In this document: piece after piece, positions 1 to 8,211 of the stretch
Layout of the letters: each line of letters opens with the position of its first letter
Numbering within the stretch: position 1 is the stretch's first letter
Source of the DNA: an uncultured Clostridia bacterium
Lineage (GTDB): Bacteria > Bacillota > Clostridia > Christensenellales > Borkfalkiaceae
Direction: 5' to 3'
Assembly: GCA_947587775.1 (NCBI GenBank)
Contig: CANPYD010000019.1
Span: forward strand, 1-11,407
DNA: 11,407 bases
Position numbers and translations under genes: made by a program
The notes under the pieces: model-generated
What the model saw: only the letters and a program-made list of their open reading frames with translations
What the model was told of the DNA's origin: nothing
Databases searched by the model: none

Positions 1-37
1 ACTAAGGGCGGCACGAGCGGCTTTGCCGCGAAGTTAG
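1..37. repeat. Structured intergenic repeat, copy 1
   Basis: The 14-base core AAGGGCGGCACGAG at 4-17 recurs exactly at 11372-11385. Copy 1 continues into a hairpin (GCGGC, loop TTT, GCCGC at 17-29), then CGAAGT, and is bounded by short inverted ends CTAA (2-5) and TTAG (34-37). The matching copy at the right edge has the same order of parts but a different hairpin centre and different closing bases. I infer a dispersed intergenic repeat family. It is not part of any gene I can see, and the copy may be cut by the window edge. Confidence 0.6.
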
Positions 38-132
38 GCGGGTCTCTACCCGCGTGAGATAGGTGGCGCGCGGGGCGCTACACTCAGAATGACGCGCTCT
101 ACCCTCGGCTCCCCTCTCGGGGATCCCGGCCC
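38..132. other. Non-coding DNA downstream of lepB with small hairpins
   Basis: No credible gene is visible. A perfect 6-bp hairpin GCGGGT-CTCT-ACCCGC lies at 38-53, and a smaller one, TCCCC-TCTC-GGGGA, lies about 15-25 bases past the lepB stop. Neither has a T-tract on the minus strand, so I do not call a terminator for the lepB operon. The minus strand also reads GTCATTCTGAGTGTAGCG, which resembles intergenic repeats common in environmental genomes. That resemblance is from memory and unchecked. Confidence 0.4.
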
Positions 133-753
133 TTAAAACAAATCGCGGATACTTTCCCTGAAATTTTCCCACCCGGTGATGGCGCCCTTATAATCGAGCG
201 CCCACTGCGGGATCACGCCCGTCACGAACGATACGGGGACGGTACCGACCCGTCTCGAATCGTCGCTCTCCTGCCGGTTGTCCCCCATGACGAACAACTC
301 CCCCGCGCCGACGGTGACAAGATCGAAATCGTTCGTCCTGCCGTTCACATACGGCTCGTCGAGTTTGAAGAATTTCTCTTCCCCCGCGCGTTTCAGGTAG
401 ACTTTTCCTTCCGAAGCGAAAACCGTGTCCCCTTCCTCCGCGATGACCCGCTTGACGATGAAAGAGATGTTCTCGCTGAAGATGTTCTTCCCCGACGCAT
501 TCTTAAAGTTGCGCACATCGACGATGACGATATCGCCGCGTTCGGGCGTCCGTTCGCCGTCCGCATACAGCCAGTCCCCGTCGTGAAGCGTGTTGAGCAT
601 GGATCTTCCCTCCACGCAGACGGGGGTGTATCTCCTCACAAAACGGAATTCCGCAATGACGAGAAGGAGAACGACGATGAGCAGGACGGAACACAGGATT
701 GGAAAAAGACGATTTTTCCTTTTCGGTCTCGTAAGAAGTTCGGGACGCGTCAC
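133..753 (-). CDS. lepB: Signal peptidase I (type I leader peptidase)
   Basis: Membrane-bound serine protease that removes signal peptides from exported preproteins on the outer face of the membrane. I chose a GTG start at 753 (206 aa). It is preceded by GGAGGA five bases upstream and overlaps the stop of the previous gene as GTGA. An upstream in-frame ATG at 831 would lie inside that gene. One membrane segment spans about residues 17-33 after a basic N-terminus. The catalytic Ser51 sits in EGRSMLNTL and the catalytic Lys101 in [12 protein letters not shown]. The late conserved box is [11 protein letters not shown], from about residue 157. The usual proline of the SMxPTL motif is Asn here, while the catalytic dyad is intact. 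Length and single anchor fit Gram-positive type I enzymes. It is the last gene of the leftward five-gene unit. The family assignment is firm; its substrates are unknown. Confidence 0.95.
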   Translation of the reverse strand: MTRPELLTRPKRKNRLFPILCSVLLIVVLLLVIAEFRFVRRYTPVCVEGRSMLNTLHDGDWLYADGERTPERGDIVIVDVRNFKNASGKNIFSENISFIVKRVIAEEGDTVFASEGKVYLKRAGEEKFFKLDEPYVNGRTNDFDLVTVGAGELFVMGDNRQESDDSRRVGTVPVSFVTGVIPQWALDYKGAITGWENFRESIRDLF

Positions 754-941
754 GTTTCCTCCACAATTCGGCGAACCCGTTTTCTGAGCTCGTCGGGCAG
801 GAGCACGAGGATCCTGCCGCATCGCTTGCATTTGATTTTTTTATCTGCGCCCGTACGGACGATCTCCCAAAGGGTACCGCCGCAGGCATGCGGTTTTTTG
901 GTCTCTACGACCGTTCCCGCAGAAAGTTCACTCAGATCCAT
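750..941 (-). CDS. DUF951 family small zinc-ribbon protein
   Basis: A 63-residue protein of the DUF951 family, recognised from the pattern [11 protein letters not shown], then [18 protein letters not shown], then a basic helix. The likely metal ligands are Cys20, Cys38 and Cys41, with His18 as a possible fourth. It is almost certainly cytosolic, with no signal peptide or membrane segment. The function of the family is not established; a nucleic-acid-binding role would be a guess from its basic character. The ATG at 941 lies inside the end of the upstream hydrolase gene (10-nt overlap) and has no clear Shine-Dalgarno sequence, so translation is probably coupled. Its own stop overlaps the GTG of lepB by 4 nt. 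Length is normal for the family. Confidence 0.88.
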   Translation of the reverse strand: MDLSELSAGTVVETKKPHACGGTLWEIVRTGADKKIKCKRCGRILVLLPDELRKRVRRIVEET

Positions 942-2617
942 AACACGTTGTTGATCAGGATCTCTCCCTTCCCCTCAAAGAGAACGGCGAACATCTCCGA
1001 AAAATCTTCGAGCGCCGCACCGCCCTCCTGTTTGAATTCCTCCGCACTGAAGAAGAAGTTCTTCCACTTCCCGCCGCCCTCGACGCGAAGGGTCACGGAA
1101 TACCCCTTCCCGAGATCGGAATTGCGGAAAAAGGTCACCGTGAGTGTTCCCGTCTCGGCGCACCAAGCGTCAAAGCCGAACGCGGCGCCCGCGGGCGGTT
1201 CATAGCCCTGTTCGCCCACGCGGTAACTGATCATGCCGACGTCCGAAGTAAGCCCCATAATCCCGCCGTAGCCCGGAAGCAGCCTCACGCCCGCCTCTTT
1301 TTCGGAATGGAAACAGTCGGCGACCGCATGCTCCCTGAGGCGGTATCCCGTAAAGACGTTCCGCCCGTCCGCGTTCGTATAGAGCACGCGCGTCTTGGGA
1401 CGGCTGTTGGTATAATCCTTCGAGGGGGATACCTCGAGGATCTTCGAAGTGACGGAAAAGTTGTTGGAATACTTCACAAAGGAGTAGATGAGCGCCCGCT
1501 TACAGCTCTTGTAGAGGGAGACGGGCACCGTGCCGGTACTGCCGCTCAGAAGCTCCTTCTTTCCGAGCACCCGCGTCCAATCCCGCGAGCCGCCGCCCGA
1601 CACCTTTTCGGTAAAGAACACGCCGAAATCCTCGATCTCCCCTCTATCGTCGAATTTTCCCTTTGCGACGAGGCGCCCCTCCGCGTCCTCGCCGATCTCG
1701 ACGTCGATCGGGCGGGAGATGAAGACGGAACGTCCCATGAGATATTTGCCAAGGAACAGGTCGATATCGTACAGGGAATGTGAACCGATGAGCCCGTTCC
1801 CGTGGGCGGAGAAGAGGATCGCCTTTTCCACCTCCGGATTGATCTGGCGGAAGGTGTCGTAGACGCGTTCGTAATTATATTTACTGTCATTGATCGCAGA
1901 GAGCAGGAGCACGGGGCACTTGATATAGGGGGCGTAGCTCTGCGAGTCGATCCCCGCGATGAAGCGGTGCCGCTCCGCATTGAAGGAATGGGTCTCCCCC
2001 TCGCCGAAGCGCTCCATATCGCGGTAGGCGAGCCAGCCCGCCGCACAGACGGAGATCATACACGCCATGGGCTCATAGGGGGCGATCTTGAAGAGGATCT
2101 CCCCGCCCGTTCTCAGGCCGATCCCGCCGAACTTTGTGATCTCGGGATGTTCCGAAAGATAGCGCGCCGCATAGCGCGCGACGGCTGCCCATTCGAACCA
2201 GCTCGTTTCGCGCGCGGACGGCTCCGCGTAGTAGAGATGATCCCCCGCGCGGAGATAGTTGGCATAGGCGATATCTTCGGGATAGACGGTATGGGGCGAC
2301 CCGTCGCCGAGATCCCCGCAATAATCCACGCACAGGACGCCGTATCCCTGCCGCACATAGCGGCCGATAAATTCGCGGTCGAAGGAATGCCCCGCCTCGA
2401 AGAGAACCATGACGGCGGGATATTCGTCCTTATCGGGCGCATAGAGCTCCATATAAATACGGACGCGCCCCTTTTCCGTCGCCCTGCCCGAGATCCTGAT
2501 ACGCCGCACGACGGCCTCCCCCTCCATGCCCTCGGAGAGGACCTCCTCGTCCAAAGGAAGGGATTCGTCGAAGTCCCGCCAAAGAGTGACGGGGGTCAGA
2601 ATTGTGTTACCCAACAT
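932..2617 (-). CDS. Alpha/beta-hydrolase-like protein with C-terminal beta-sandwich; nucleophile Ser missing
   Basis: A 561-residue protein. Residues of about 35-295 resemble acetylesterase/dienelactone-hydrolase type alpha/beta folds: a strand [10 protein letters not shown], then [12 protein letters not shown], a segment [14 protein letters not shown] and a helix with [14 protein letters not shown]. The position of the nucleophile elbow (usually GxSxGG) reads G167-L-R-T-G-G, so the serine is replaced by Arg169. The later acid (Asp244 in SAINDSKYN) and histidine (His272 or His280) positions look retained. Residues of about 440-561 look like a carbohydrate-binding-type jelly roll ending [11 protein letters not shown]. 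There is no signal peptide, so it is probably cytosolic. It starts 8 nt after the sbcC stop, with GGAG eleven bases upstream of the ATG. I infer a non-catalytic or altered-chemistry member. I cannot name a substrate or a reason for its place in an sbcCD operon. Confidence 0.72.
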   Translation of the reverse strand: MLGNTILTPVTLWRDFDESLPLDEEVLSEGMEGEAVVRRIRISGRATEKGRVRIYMELYAPDKDEYPAVMVLFEAGHSFDREFIGRYVRQGYGVLCVDYCGDLGDGSPHTVYPEDIAYANYLRAGDHLYYAEPSARETSWFEWAAVARYAARYLSEHPEITKFGGIGLRTGGEILFKIAPYEPMACMISVCAAGWLAYRDMERFGEGETHSFNAERHRFIAGIDSQSYAPYIKCPVLLLSAINDSKYNYERVYDTFRQINPEVEKAILFSAHGNGLIGSHSLYDIDLFLGKYLMGRSVFISRPIDVEIGEDAEGRLVAKGKFDDRGEIEDFGVFFTEKVSGGGSRDWTRVLGKKELLSGSTGTVPVSLYKSCKRALIYSFVKYSNNFSVTSKILEVSPSKDYTNSRPKTRVLYTNADGRNVFTGYRLREHAVADCFHSEKEAGVRLLPGYGGIMGLTSDVGMISYRVGEQGYEPPAGAAFGFDAWCAETGTLTVTFFRNSDLGKGYSVTLRVEGGGKWKNFFFSAEEFKQEGGAALEDFSEMFAVLFEGKGEILINNVLWI

Positions 2618-2625
2618 TGCCGTTT

Positions 2626-5205
2626 CTACTCCGCTGATATTTGGGAACCGCGCCGCTCCGTCGCCTTCAGGACGATGAGCTTGCGGTCGATCCGATGCTT
2701 TAATTCCTCCACATGGGAGATGATGCCGATGCTGTAACTCTTGCTCTTGAGTTTTTCGAGGCTGTCCATCACCGTATCGACAAGTTTTTCGTCGAGGGTG
2801 CCGAAGCCTTCGTCAAGGAAGAAAAATTCGATGGGACGGGCGCTTTTCAGGCAGATCTCCGCACTGAGCGCGAGCGCCAGCGAGAGAGAAACGAGGAAAG
2901 TTTCCCCGCCCGAGAGGGTATACACCGCCCGCAGCGCCCCGCCGTTGAAGTTGTCGCCCACGAAAAAGCCGCCGTCGTAGCGCAGAAAGTATCTGCCGTC
3001 CGTGAGCGTGAGCAGCCGCCCGCTCGCGTTGGACGCGACCGTCTGGAGATACTCCTCCGCGATAAATTCCATGAATTTATTGTCTTTGAACAGTTTTTTC
3101 AACCTTTCGGCGGTCTCTGCCTCGGCGCGCTTTTCCTGCGCCTCCCGTTTGAGCGCCGCCTTTTCCGCGATCCGCACCCTGTCGCGCTCGAGCTCCGCCT
3201 GCTTGCGGATTAATGACTCCGTACAGGACGAAAGCGCCTCTTCCGCGCGGGAAAGCTCCTCTTTGACGGCTCTGAGCGCCTCTTCCGTCGCCCCCGAAAA
3301 GTCCTCCGCGCCGAGTTCGCGCAGACGGCGTTTCGCGGCGCCGTACATTTCTCTGTACTCCTCGACGCGTGCGCGGGCGTCGTCCGCATTGCCGTATTTT
3401 TGATAGAGCGAAGCCGCCTCTTCCGCATCCTTGAAGCCGCCTTCCGCAAGTGAGAGACGGAATTTCTCTTCCGCATCCGAAGAGGCAGATGCAGCGCTTT
3501 CCTTCAATGCCGCTGCGGCGGCAAGCGCCGCGCTCCGCTCCGAGACAGCCCTTTCGAGCCTGCCCTTCGTCTCCGCATGCTTCCGCTTTTCCTCCCGCAG
3601 ACGGCGGAGCGCCTGCTCCGTCTCCCCGAGGGGGGGCAGAAGGGCGAGCTGCTCGCTGAGGCGGGACGCCTCTTCTGCGCGGGACGCTCTCTCCTGCGTG
3701 AGACGGGCGAGCTCTTTTTCGTCCGCTTCAAAGGCGGCGCGGCGCTTTTCGAGCACCAACAGCCCCTCGTGCGCGGCTTTTTTCATGCGTTCGCGCGATT
3801 CGAACAGCTCTTTGAGTTTGCCGATGTCTTCCCGCTCCCCTTCCGAGAGCGCAGTATATTTTTCGATGAGCGGCAAGATATCCCCGCCGAGCTCGGTGTG
3901 TTTTTCATACAGACGGACGAAATCGTCGCGCACGGCGGCATATTCTTCCCTGAGGAGCGCGTCCCTTCCGCGGCTGCCCAAAAAGGAGAGAAAATCTTCC
4001 TCGGGCATGCGCGATAAAAGTTCGTCGATCTCCCCGCGCTCCTTTTCGTAATCGAAGGAAACCCGCTTTGCTTGGAGCTTTCCGATCGCTACGTCGAGAG
4101 ATAAAAGCTCCCTTTTGAGCTTCTCCGCCTGCTCCGAAAGCCCCTTTGCGCTCTCCGCACGGGCGTAGTCCCGTTCGAGACTGCCGATCCGCGCGTCCGC
4201 TTCCGCTTCGTCGAAGGGCGGAAGTGCTTCAAGCTCCGCCTTTGCCTTGGCGAGCGCCCCTTCCGCTTCCCCGAATGCCCTTGCTGCATTCTCCGCACGC
4301 CGGAGGGCGGCGGCCCGCTCCCCCGCACGCGCGGCGACATTGCCCGCCGCGGCAAGGCGGAACAGCCCGTCATTGAGCGCCTTCATCTCCGCGCGCTTCT
4401 CTTCGAGCTTCGCCATCTCTTCTTCCGCCCGTTTGTAGGCACAAAACCGTTCGAGAAGGGCGGAAATGCGCATCTCTTCGGCACGGAGCTTTTTACAAGA
4501 CTGATCCGCCTTGCTCTTCTCCGCTTCGAGAGAGGAGATCTCCTTACTGAGGAGAGTGATCTTCTGCGCCGTGACGTCCGCATAGGGTTCCAGCCGCGCG
4601 GTGAGGACGTTGAGCTCGCCCGTCAGCCGCTGGCTGTACGCGTTCGTGCGCTTGACGAGCGCCTCGCCGTACTGTTCGAGGTCGAAGAGACGGGAGACGA
4701 TCCTGAGCCGTTCCCCTCTCGGGGCCTTGACAAACTGTGCAAATTCCCCCTGCGGAAGGGCGATACATTTTTCGAAATCCCGCTGTTCGAGCCCGACGAT
4801 CTTTCGGAGAAGTGCGTTTCCTTCCCTTACGCCGTCTGCGACCGCGATGAGTTTCCCGTCAATGCGTTCATAGACGGTAAGCCCCTGCTCGGCGGTATCC
4901 TTCTTGCGCCTGAGTGTGCGCTCCGTACGGAAGATCCGCCGCTTCCCCTCGAAGAAGATCTCGAATTCGAAACGGACGTACGCCTGTTGCTGTCTGTAAT
5001 TGATGACGTCCCCGATGACGCCCGAACGGGAACGCGCAATGTCCCCGTAGAGGGCGAACCCGATACAGTCTAAAATGGTGCTCTTGCCCGAACCGGTATC
5101 CCCGAAGATACCGAAGATCCCGAATTCGAGAAGTTTTGTAAAATCGATGACCGCGGGCTCCGAGAAGGAGTTGATCCCGCAAAGTTCCAGCGATACGGGT
5201 CTCAT
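2626..5205 (-). CDS. sbcC: SbcC-type SMC/Rad50 family ATPase, short form without zinc hook
   Basis: ATPase subunit of the SbcCD nuclease, which opens DNA hairpins and processes double-strand ends. Walker A is GDTGSGKST (about residues 35-43). The Q-loop region is ALPQGEFAQFVKAP (about 149-162). A long Glu/Arg/Ala-rich coiled coil runs from about 190 to 720. The ABC signature LSGGE is at about 764, Walker B FFFLDE at 794-799, TLDE at 803 and the switch His at 831. At 859 residues it is shorter than the roughly 1000 usual for bacterial SbcC. It has no CxxC motif anywhere, so the zinc hook that normally joins two coiled-coil tips is absent. The ATG overlaps the sbcD stop as ATGA and has AAGGAGG five bases upstream. 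The start and family are secure; how the coils dimerise is open. Confidence 0.93.
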   Translation of the reverse strand: MRPVSLELCGINSFSEPAVIDFTKLLEFGIFGIFGDTGSGKSTILDCIGFALYGDIARSRSGVIGDVINYRQQQAYVRFEFEIFFEGKRRIFRTERTLRRKKDTAEQGLTVYERIDGKLIAVADGVREGNALLRKIVGLEQRDFEKCIALPQGEFAQFVKAPRGERLRIVSRLFDLEQYGEALVKRTNAYSQRLTGELNVLTARLEPYADVTAQKITLLSKEISSLEAEKSKADQSCKKLRAEEMRISALLERFCAYKRAEEEMAKLEEKRAEMKALNDGLFRLAAAGNVAARAGERAAALRRAENAARAFGEAEGALAKAKAELEALPPFDEAEADARIGSLERDYARAESAKGLSEQAEKLKRELLSLDVAIGKLQAKRVSFDYEKERGEIDELLSRMPEEDFLSFLGSRGRDALLREEYAAVRDDFVRLYEKHTELGGDILPLIEKYTALSEGEREDIGKLKELFESRERMKKAAHEGLLVLEKRRAAFEADEKELARLTQERASRAEEASRLSEQLALLPPLGETEQALRRLREEKRKHAETKGRLERAVSERSAALAAAAALKESAASASSDAEEKFRLSLAEGGFKDAEEAASLYQKYGNADDARARVEEYREMYGAAKRRLRELGAEDFSGATEEALRAVKEELSRAEEALSSCTESLIRKQAELERDRVRIAEKAALKREAQEKRAEAETAERLKKLFKDNKFMEFIAEEYLQTVASNASGRLLTLTDGRYFLRYDGGFFVGDNFNGGALRAVYTLSGGETFLVSLSLALALSAEICLKSARPIEFFFLDEGFGTLDEKLVDTVMDSLEKLKSKSYSIGIISHVEELKHRIDRKLIVLKATERRGSQISAE

Positions 5206-6347
5206 GCGTCCTCCTTCAGGAGCTTCAGAAAGGTCTCCAAAAGCTCCGCCGCGGGCTCTTCCCCAAAGTTTTCCTTATAAAACGCCCCGAAGAGCTCCTC
5301 CGCACTCAATGAGGAACGGACGGCGACGGGGACGGACTCCGCAGAATCCACCCGCGCGATGATGCTCACAAGCCCCTCGTTCGCCTCCCTGAGGGCGGCG
5401 GTCTCCTGCGCGGTGAGCGGCGCGGTGAGACGGAGCGTGAGTTCGAGATAGCAATCTTCATAGCGGGACAGAAGAGAGAGCGCTTCCGAAAAATCGTTGC
5501 TTTCGAGGCGGACGAGCCGCTTTCCCCCCTCGACGGGAATTTTTTCGGCGATCGCGATCTCTTTTCCCTTTGTTTCGAGAAGATAGACGCTCTTGTCGGG
5601 ATTCTCGTCGAAGGAATACTGGAGAAGAGAGCCCGAATAGACGGTATTTTTTCCGAGCGTCTGCCGCTTATGCAGGTGCCCGAGGGCGTTATAGCCCTCC
5701 GCGGGCATAGCGGGAAGGGGCACGGCGCGCGCCCCGCCGAGGTCGATCCCCCGTTCGCTGTCGCTCGTCTTTCCCCCCGCGACAAAGAGATGGGACAAAA
5801 GGATGTGCGGCATGTCGCCCTTGTAAGCGGCGTCGCCGCGGGCGATCCAGCGGGCGATCCGCTCGCCGAAGCTCTCTTCCGTCTTCTCCTCGCGGTATCT
5901 GGCTTCATTGGGATAGGGCAGCGCGTTGATATAGACCCGCTCCCCCGCCTTGTTTTCTATGATGATGTACTGCTCCCCCGCTTCCACGGCGCGGACGGAA
6001 CGGTTCGAAGTCGGAAAAGGTCCGCCGCTGCCGAAGAGATAGATCCCCTCTTCCGCCGCAAGGGGTGCGGAGGAGGCAAGGCGAACGCCGTCGTCGTGGT
6101 TTCCGCTGACGATCACGACGGCGCGGTTCTTCCCCGCAAGTTCCTTGATCGCATGAAAAAAGAGCTCTTCCGCCTCGGCGGGAGGGAGATAGGTATCGAA
6201 AACGTCCCCCGCGACGAGGACGACGTCCACGGCTTTTTGCTCGCAGATGCGGGCAAGATTCGAGAGTGCGACCGCTTGTTCGGGAAGGCGCTCCCTGTCC
6301 ATGAGCCTCTTCCCGAGATGCCAGTCGGAAGTATGCAGGATCCGCAT
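5202..6347 (-). CDS. sbcD: Exonuclease subunit SbcD (Mre11-like)
   Basis: Metal-dependent phosphoesterase subunit that performs the nuclease reaction of SbcCD on DNA ends and hairpins, probably with manganese as in the family. The five metal-site motifs are all present: DWHLGK (Asp8, His10), VAGDVFD (Asp48), SGNHDD (Asn83, His84), LLSHLF (His186) and LGHLHKRQ (His224, His226). The length of 381 residues is normal. The C-terminal third is the capping and SbcC-binding region. The ATG at 6347 begins the conserved opening MRILHTSDWHLG, so the start is well fixed. The Shine-Dalgarno is weak (GGAAG about 11 bases upstream). It is the first gene of the unit, transcribed from the promoter at 6422-6450. 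The next gene, sbcC, overlaps by 4 nt, which favours balanced production of both subunits. Confidence 0.97.
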   Translation of the reverse strand: MRILHTSDWHLGKRLMDRERLPEQAVALSNLARICEQKAVDVVLVAGDVFDTYLPPAEAEELFFHAIKELAGKNRAVVIVSGNHDDGVRLASSAPLAAEEGIYLFGSGGPFPTSNRSVRAVEAGEQYIIIENKAGERVYINALPYPNEARYREEKTEESFGERIARWIARGDAAYKGDMPHILLSHLFVAGGKTSDSERGIDLGGARAVPLPAMPAEGYNALGHLHKRQTLGKNTVYSGSLLQYSFDENPDKSVYLLETKGKEIAIAEKIPVEGGKRLVRLESNDFSEALSLLSRYEDCYLELTLRLTAPLTAQETAALREANEGLVSIIARVDSAESVPVAVRSSLSAEELFGAFYKENFGEEPAAELLETFLKLLKEDA

Positions 6348-6392
6348 GATTCTATGCTTCCGAAAAATTTTGCAGAGCGCGGAAAAAAGCCT

Positions 6393-6421
6393 TTGCCTTT
6401 TCGCGCGGACTATGATATACT
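6393..6421 (+). promoter_or_regulatory. Sigma-A type promoter for the DnaD-like gene
   Basis: TTGCCT at 6393-6398 and TATACT at 6416-6421 are separated by 17 bases. Transcription would start near 6428 and give a leader of about 60 bases before the ATG at 6490. The -10 box directly touches the -10 box of the opposite promoter. Confidence 0.7.
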
Positions 6422-6450
6422 ATTATACAACCTTACTTGGAAAAAAGCAA
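6422..6450 (-). promoter_or_regulatory. Sigma-A type promoter for the sbcDC-hydrolase-DUF951-lepB unit
   Basis: On the minus strand, TTGCTT (6450-6445) and a perfect TATAAT (6427-6422) are separated by 17 bases. Transcription would start near 6415, about 70 bases before the sbcD ATG. It shares its -10 edge with the divergent promoter, so polymerase bound at one should block the other. Confidence 0.75.
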
Positions 6451-6489
6451 GCATTTCGGAAAAATAAGGGAAATAAGGAGCGAAGAAGA

Positions 6490-8196
6490 ATGGCCTTTTG
6501 CACTTATTCCGGGGATTTCACCGCAAACATGTTCACGAGCGTGGAAAACCGCTTTATCGTAAAGTATCTTCCGCAGGCGGACGGGGACGCCGTGCGCGTC
6601 TATCTCTATGGGCTGTACCTCTGCCAGTGCGCGGAATCCTTCGACGCGGAAAGCGCGGCAAAACTTTTGCGGCTCCCCATGGAAAAGCTCATTGAGATCT
6701 TCTCCTTCTGGGAGGAGTGCGATCTCGTCCATGTGCTCTCGAAAGATCCCCTCTTCGTCGAATATCTCCCCGTGAGTAACGCCGTCGGGAAGCCGAAGGC
6801 GATCCGTCCCGAAAAATACGCCGATTTCAACCGGAGTTTCTATAAAATTCTGCAAACCGCGGGAAAAGATCTCAAACCCTATGAGATGCAGCGCATCCTC
6901 GAGTTTCTCGAAAAACAGCCGATGGAACAGCAGGCGTTCCTCTTGGTGGCGGAGTACTGCGCCCGCAAGGACGGCGCAAAGCTCTCTTCCGCCCACATCC
7001 TCAATAAGGCAGCGCAGCTGTGCAATGAGAGAAAGTATACATACGAACAGGTGCAGGAATTTTTCTCGGACTATAACGTGCACGAAAAGGAGCTCGAAAG
7101 GATCTTTGTGCTCCTCGGGATCTACAAAAAACCGCAGGAGAGCGACTATGTCTATCTCGAAAAGTGGCTGGGACGCGGCGCGGCGCTCAAAGCGGTGTAT
7201 GCGGCGGCGGAATTTCTCAAAAAAGGCACCCTCCAGACCCTCGACGCGCTGATGGACGAGCTTTTCCAAAAGGACGCCGTGACGGAAGAAACCGCCCGCG
7301 ACTATCTCTCCCGCCGTGCCGAGATCGCGGACGTCGTATTCAAAGTCGCCCGAAAACTCGGCGTCAAAGTGCAAAATCCCCGCCCCTATGCGGACGAATA
7401 CTGCGAAAAATGGCTGGAACGCGGGTATGACGAGGAGAGCCTCGTGCGGCTCGCGGGGCTGGGGCTCCGCCTTGGGTACGGATTTGCGGAGCTCGACGGC
7501 GTGCTCGAAAGCCTCTACCGCGGCGGAATCGTCGACGGGGACGGCGTCAAGGCGTACTGCGCCGCCCGCGAACAGGAGCTCAGACTTCTGCAACGGATCG
7601 AAGCGGAGTGCGGCGTCGTACGGAAGACCCGTTCCGCGCTCGACATGATCGCGGCGTGGCGGAGCTGGAATTTCTCGGACGGCATGATCTTGGAAGCAGC
7701 AAAGCGGAGCGCAAACGCGGGCTCCCCGCTCGCCTATATGAACAAGCTCCTTTCGGAATGGAAGCGCGCGGGGGTATCCGCTCCCGACAAGATCCCCGAA
7801 AAGGCCGCCCCCGCGCCCTCTTCCTACAAGAGCGAGGCGGCGATCGCGGCGGATGAGCGGGCAGACAGGGAACACTACTATGCCGTCCTCCGCGAGAAGG
7901 CGATCGCCCGTGCGGAGAATGCGCAAAAACGCGCCGCACGCGACCCCGCCTTTGCGGACGCAGACGCCGCGGTAAGAAAAGGCGAGATCGAACTTGCCCG
8001 CGCGGAAGTCTTTTCCGCCGCCGACCTTCCGAAGATCCGCGCGGACCTCGACCGCGCGAAGCGGGACAGGGAAGCGGCGCTTCTGCGCCTCGGCATTTCC
8101 GAAAAAGATCTCCTTCCCAAGTTCGCCTGCCCAAAATGCTCCGATACGGGATTCCTTCCCAGCGGAAAGCAATGCGACTGTTACCGCCCTGTATAA
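6490..8196 (+). CDS. DnaD-domain primosome protein with C-terminal helicase-loader-type zinc domain
   Basis: Probable replication initiation or restart factor of 568 residues, cytosolic. The ATG at 6490 is chosen because AAGGAG lies nine bases upstream; in-frame codons further upstream are antisense to sbcD. Residues 1-100 resemble the DnaD/DnaB N-terminal winged helix. Helical DnaD/DnaB2-like units follow at about 118-210, 219-345 and, most typical, 384-428, with IAAWRSWNFSDGMILEAAKR followed by LAYMNKLLSEWKRAGV. A Pro/Ala linker (about 432-450) leads to a charged helical region (455-540) and a zinc motif with Cys547, Cys550, Cys562 and Cys564 (CPKC..DTG..CDC). This tail is the pattern found at the N-terminus of clostridial DnaC/DnaI-type helicase loaders, but the protein stops where the AAA+ ATPase would begin. 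It may be a true fusion or a truncated remnant. It is transcribed alone and convergent with ylmC. Confidence 0.85.
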   Translation: MAFCTYSGDFTANMFTSVENRFIVKYLPQADGDAVRVYLYGLYLCQCAESFDAESAAKLLRLPMEKLIEIFSFWEECDLVHVLSKDPLFVEYLPVSNAVGKPKAIRPEKYADFNRSFYKILQTAGKDLKPYEMQRILEFLEKQPMEQQAFLLVAEYCARKDGAKLSSAHILNKAAQLCNERKYTYEQVQEFFSDYNVHEKELERIFVLLGIYKKPQESDYVYLEKWLGRGAALKAVYAAAEFLKKGTLQTLDALMDELFQKDAVTEETARDYLSRRAEIADVVFKVARKLGVKVQNPRPYADEYCEKWLERGYDEESLVRLAGLGLRLGYGFAELDGVLESLYRGGIVDGDGVKAYCAAREQELRLLQRIEAECGVVRKTRSALDMIAAWRSWNFSDGMILEAAKRSANAGSPLAYMNKLLSEWKRAGVSAPDKIPEKAAPAPSSYKSEAAIAADERADREHYYAVLREKAIARAENAQKRAARDPAFADADAAVRKGEIELARAEVFSAADLPKIRADLDRAKRDREAALLRLGISEKDLLPKFACPKCSDTGFLPSGKQCDCYRPV

Positions 8197-8211
8197 AGGC
8201 GAAAAACAAAG

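Noticed and set aside
754..831. An ATG start for lepB at 831
   Set aside because: It would lie deep within the DUF951 gene and add a Pro/Arg-rich tail unlike signal peptidases. The GTG at 753 has GGAGGA at the right distance.
1802..2737. A 311-codon open frame on the plus strand opposite the hydrolase
   Set aside because: It is antisense to a convincing gene, has no plausible ribosome site and has no domain I recognise.
6247..6489. An upstream extension of the DnaD-like protein
   Set aside because: The added residues are antisense to sbcD, and the reading would begin upstream of the gene's own promoter. The ATG at 6490 has a good Shine-Dalgarno.
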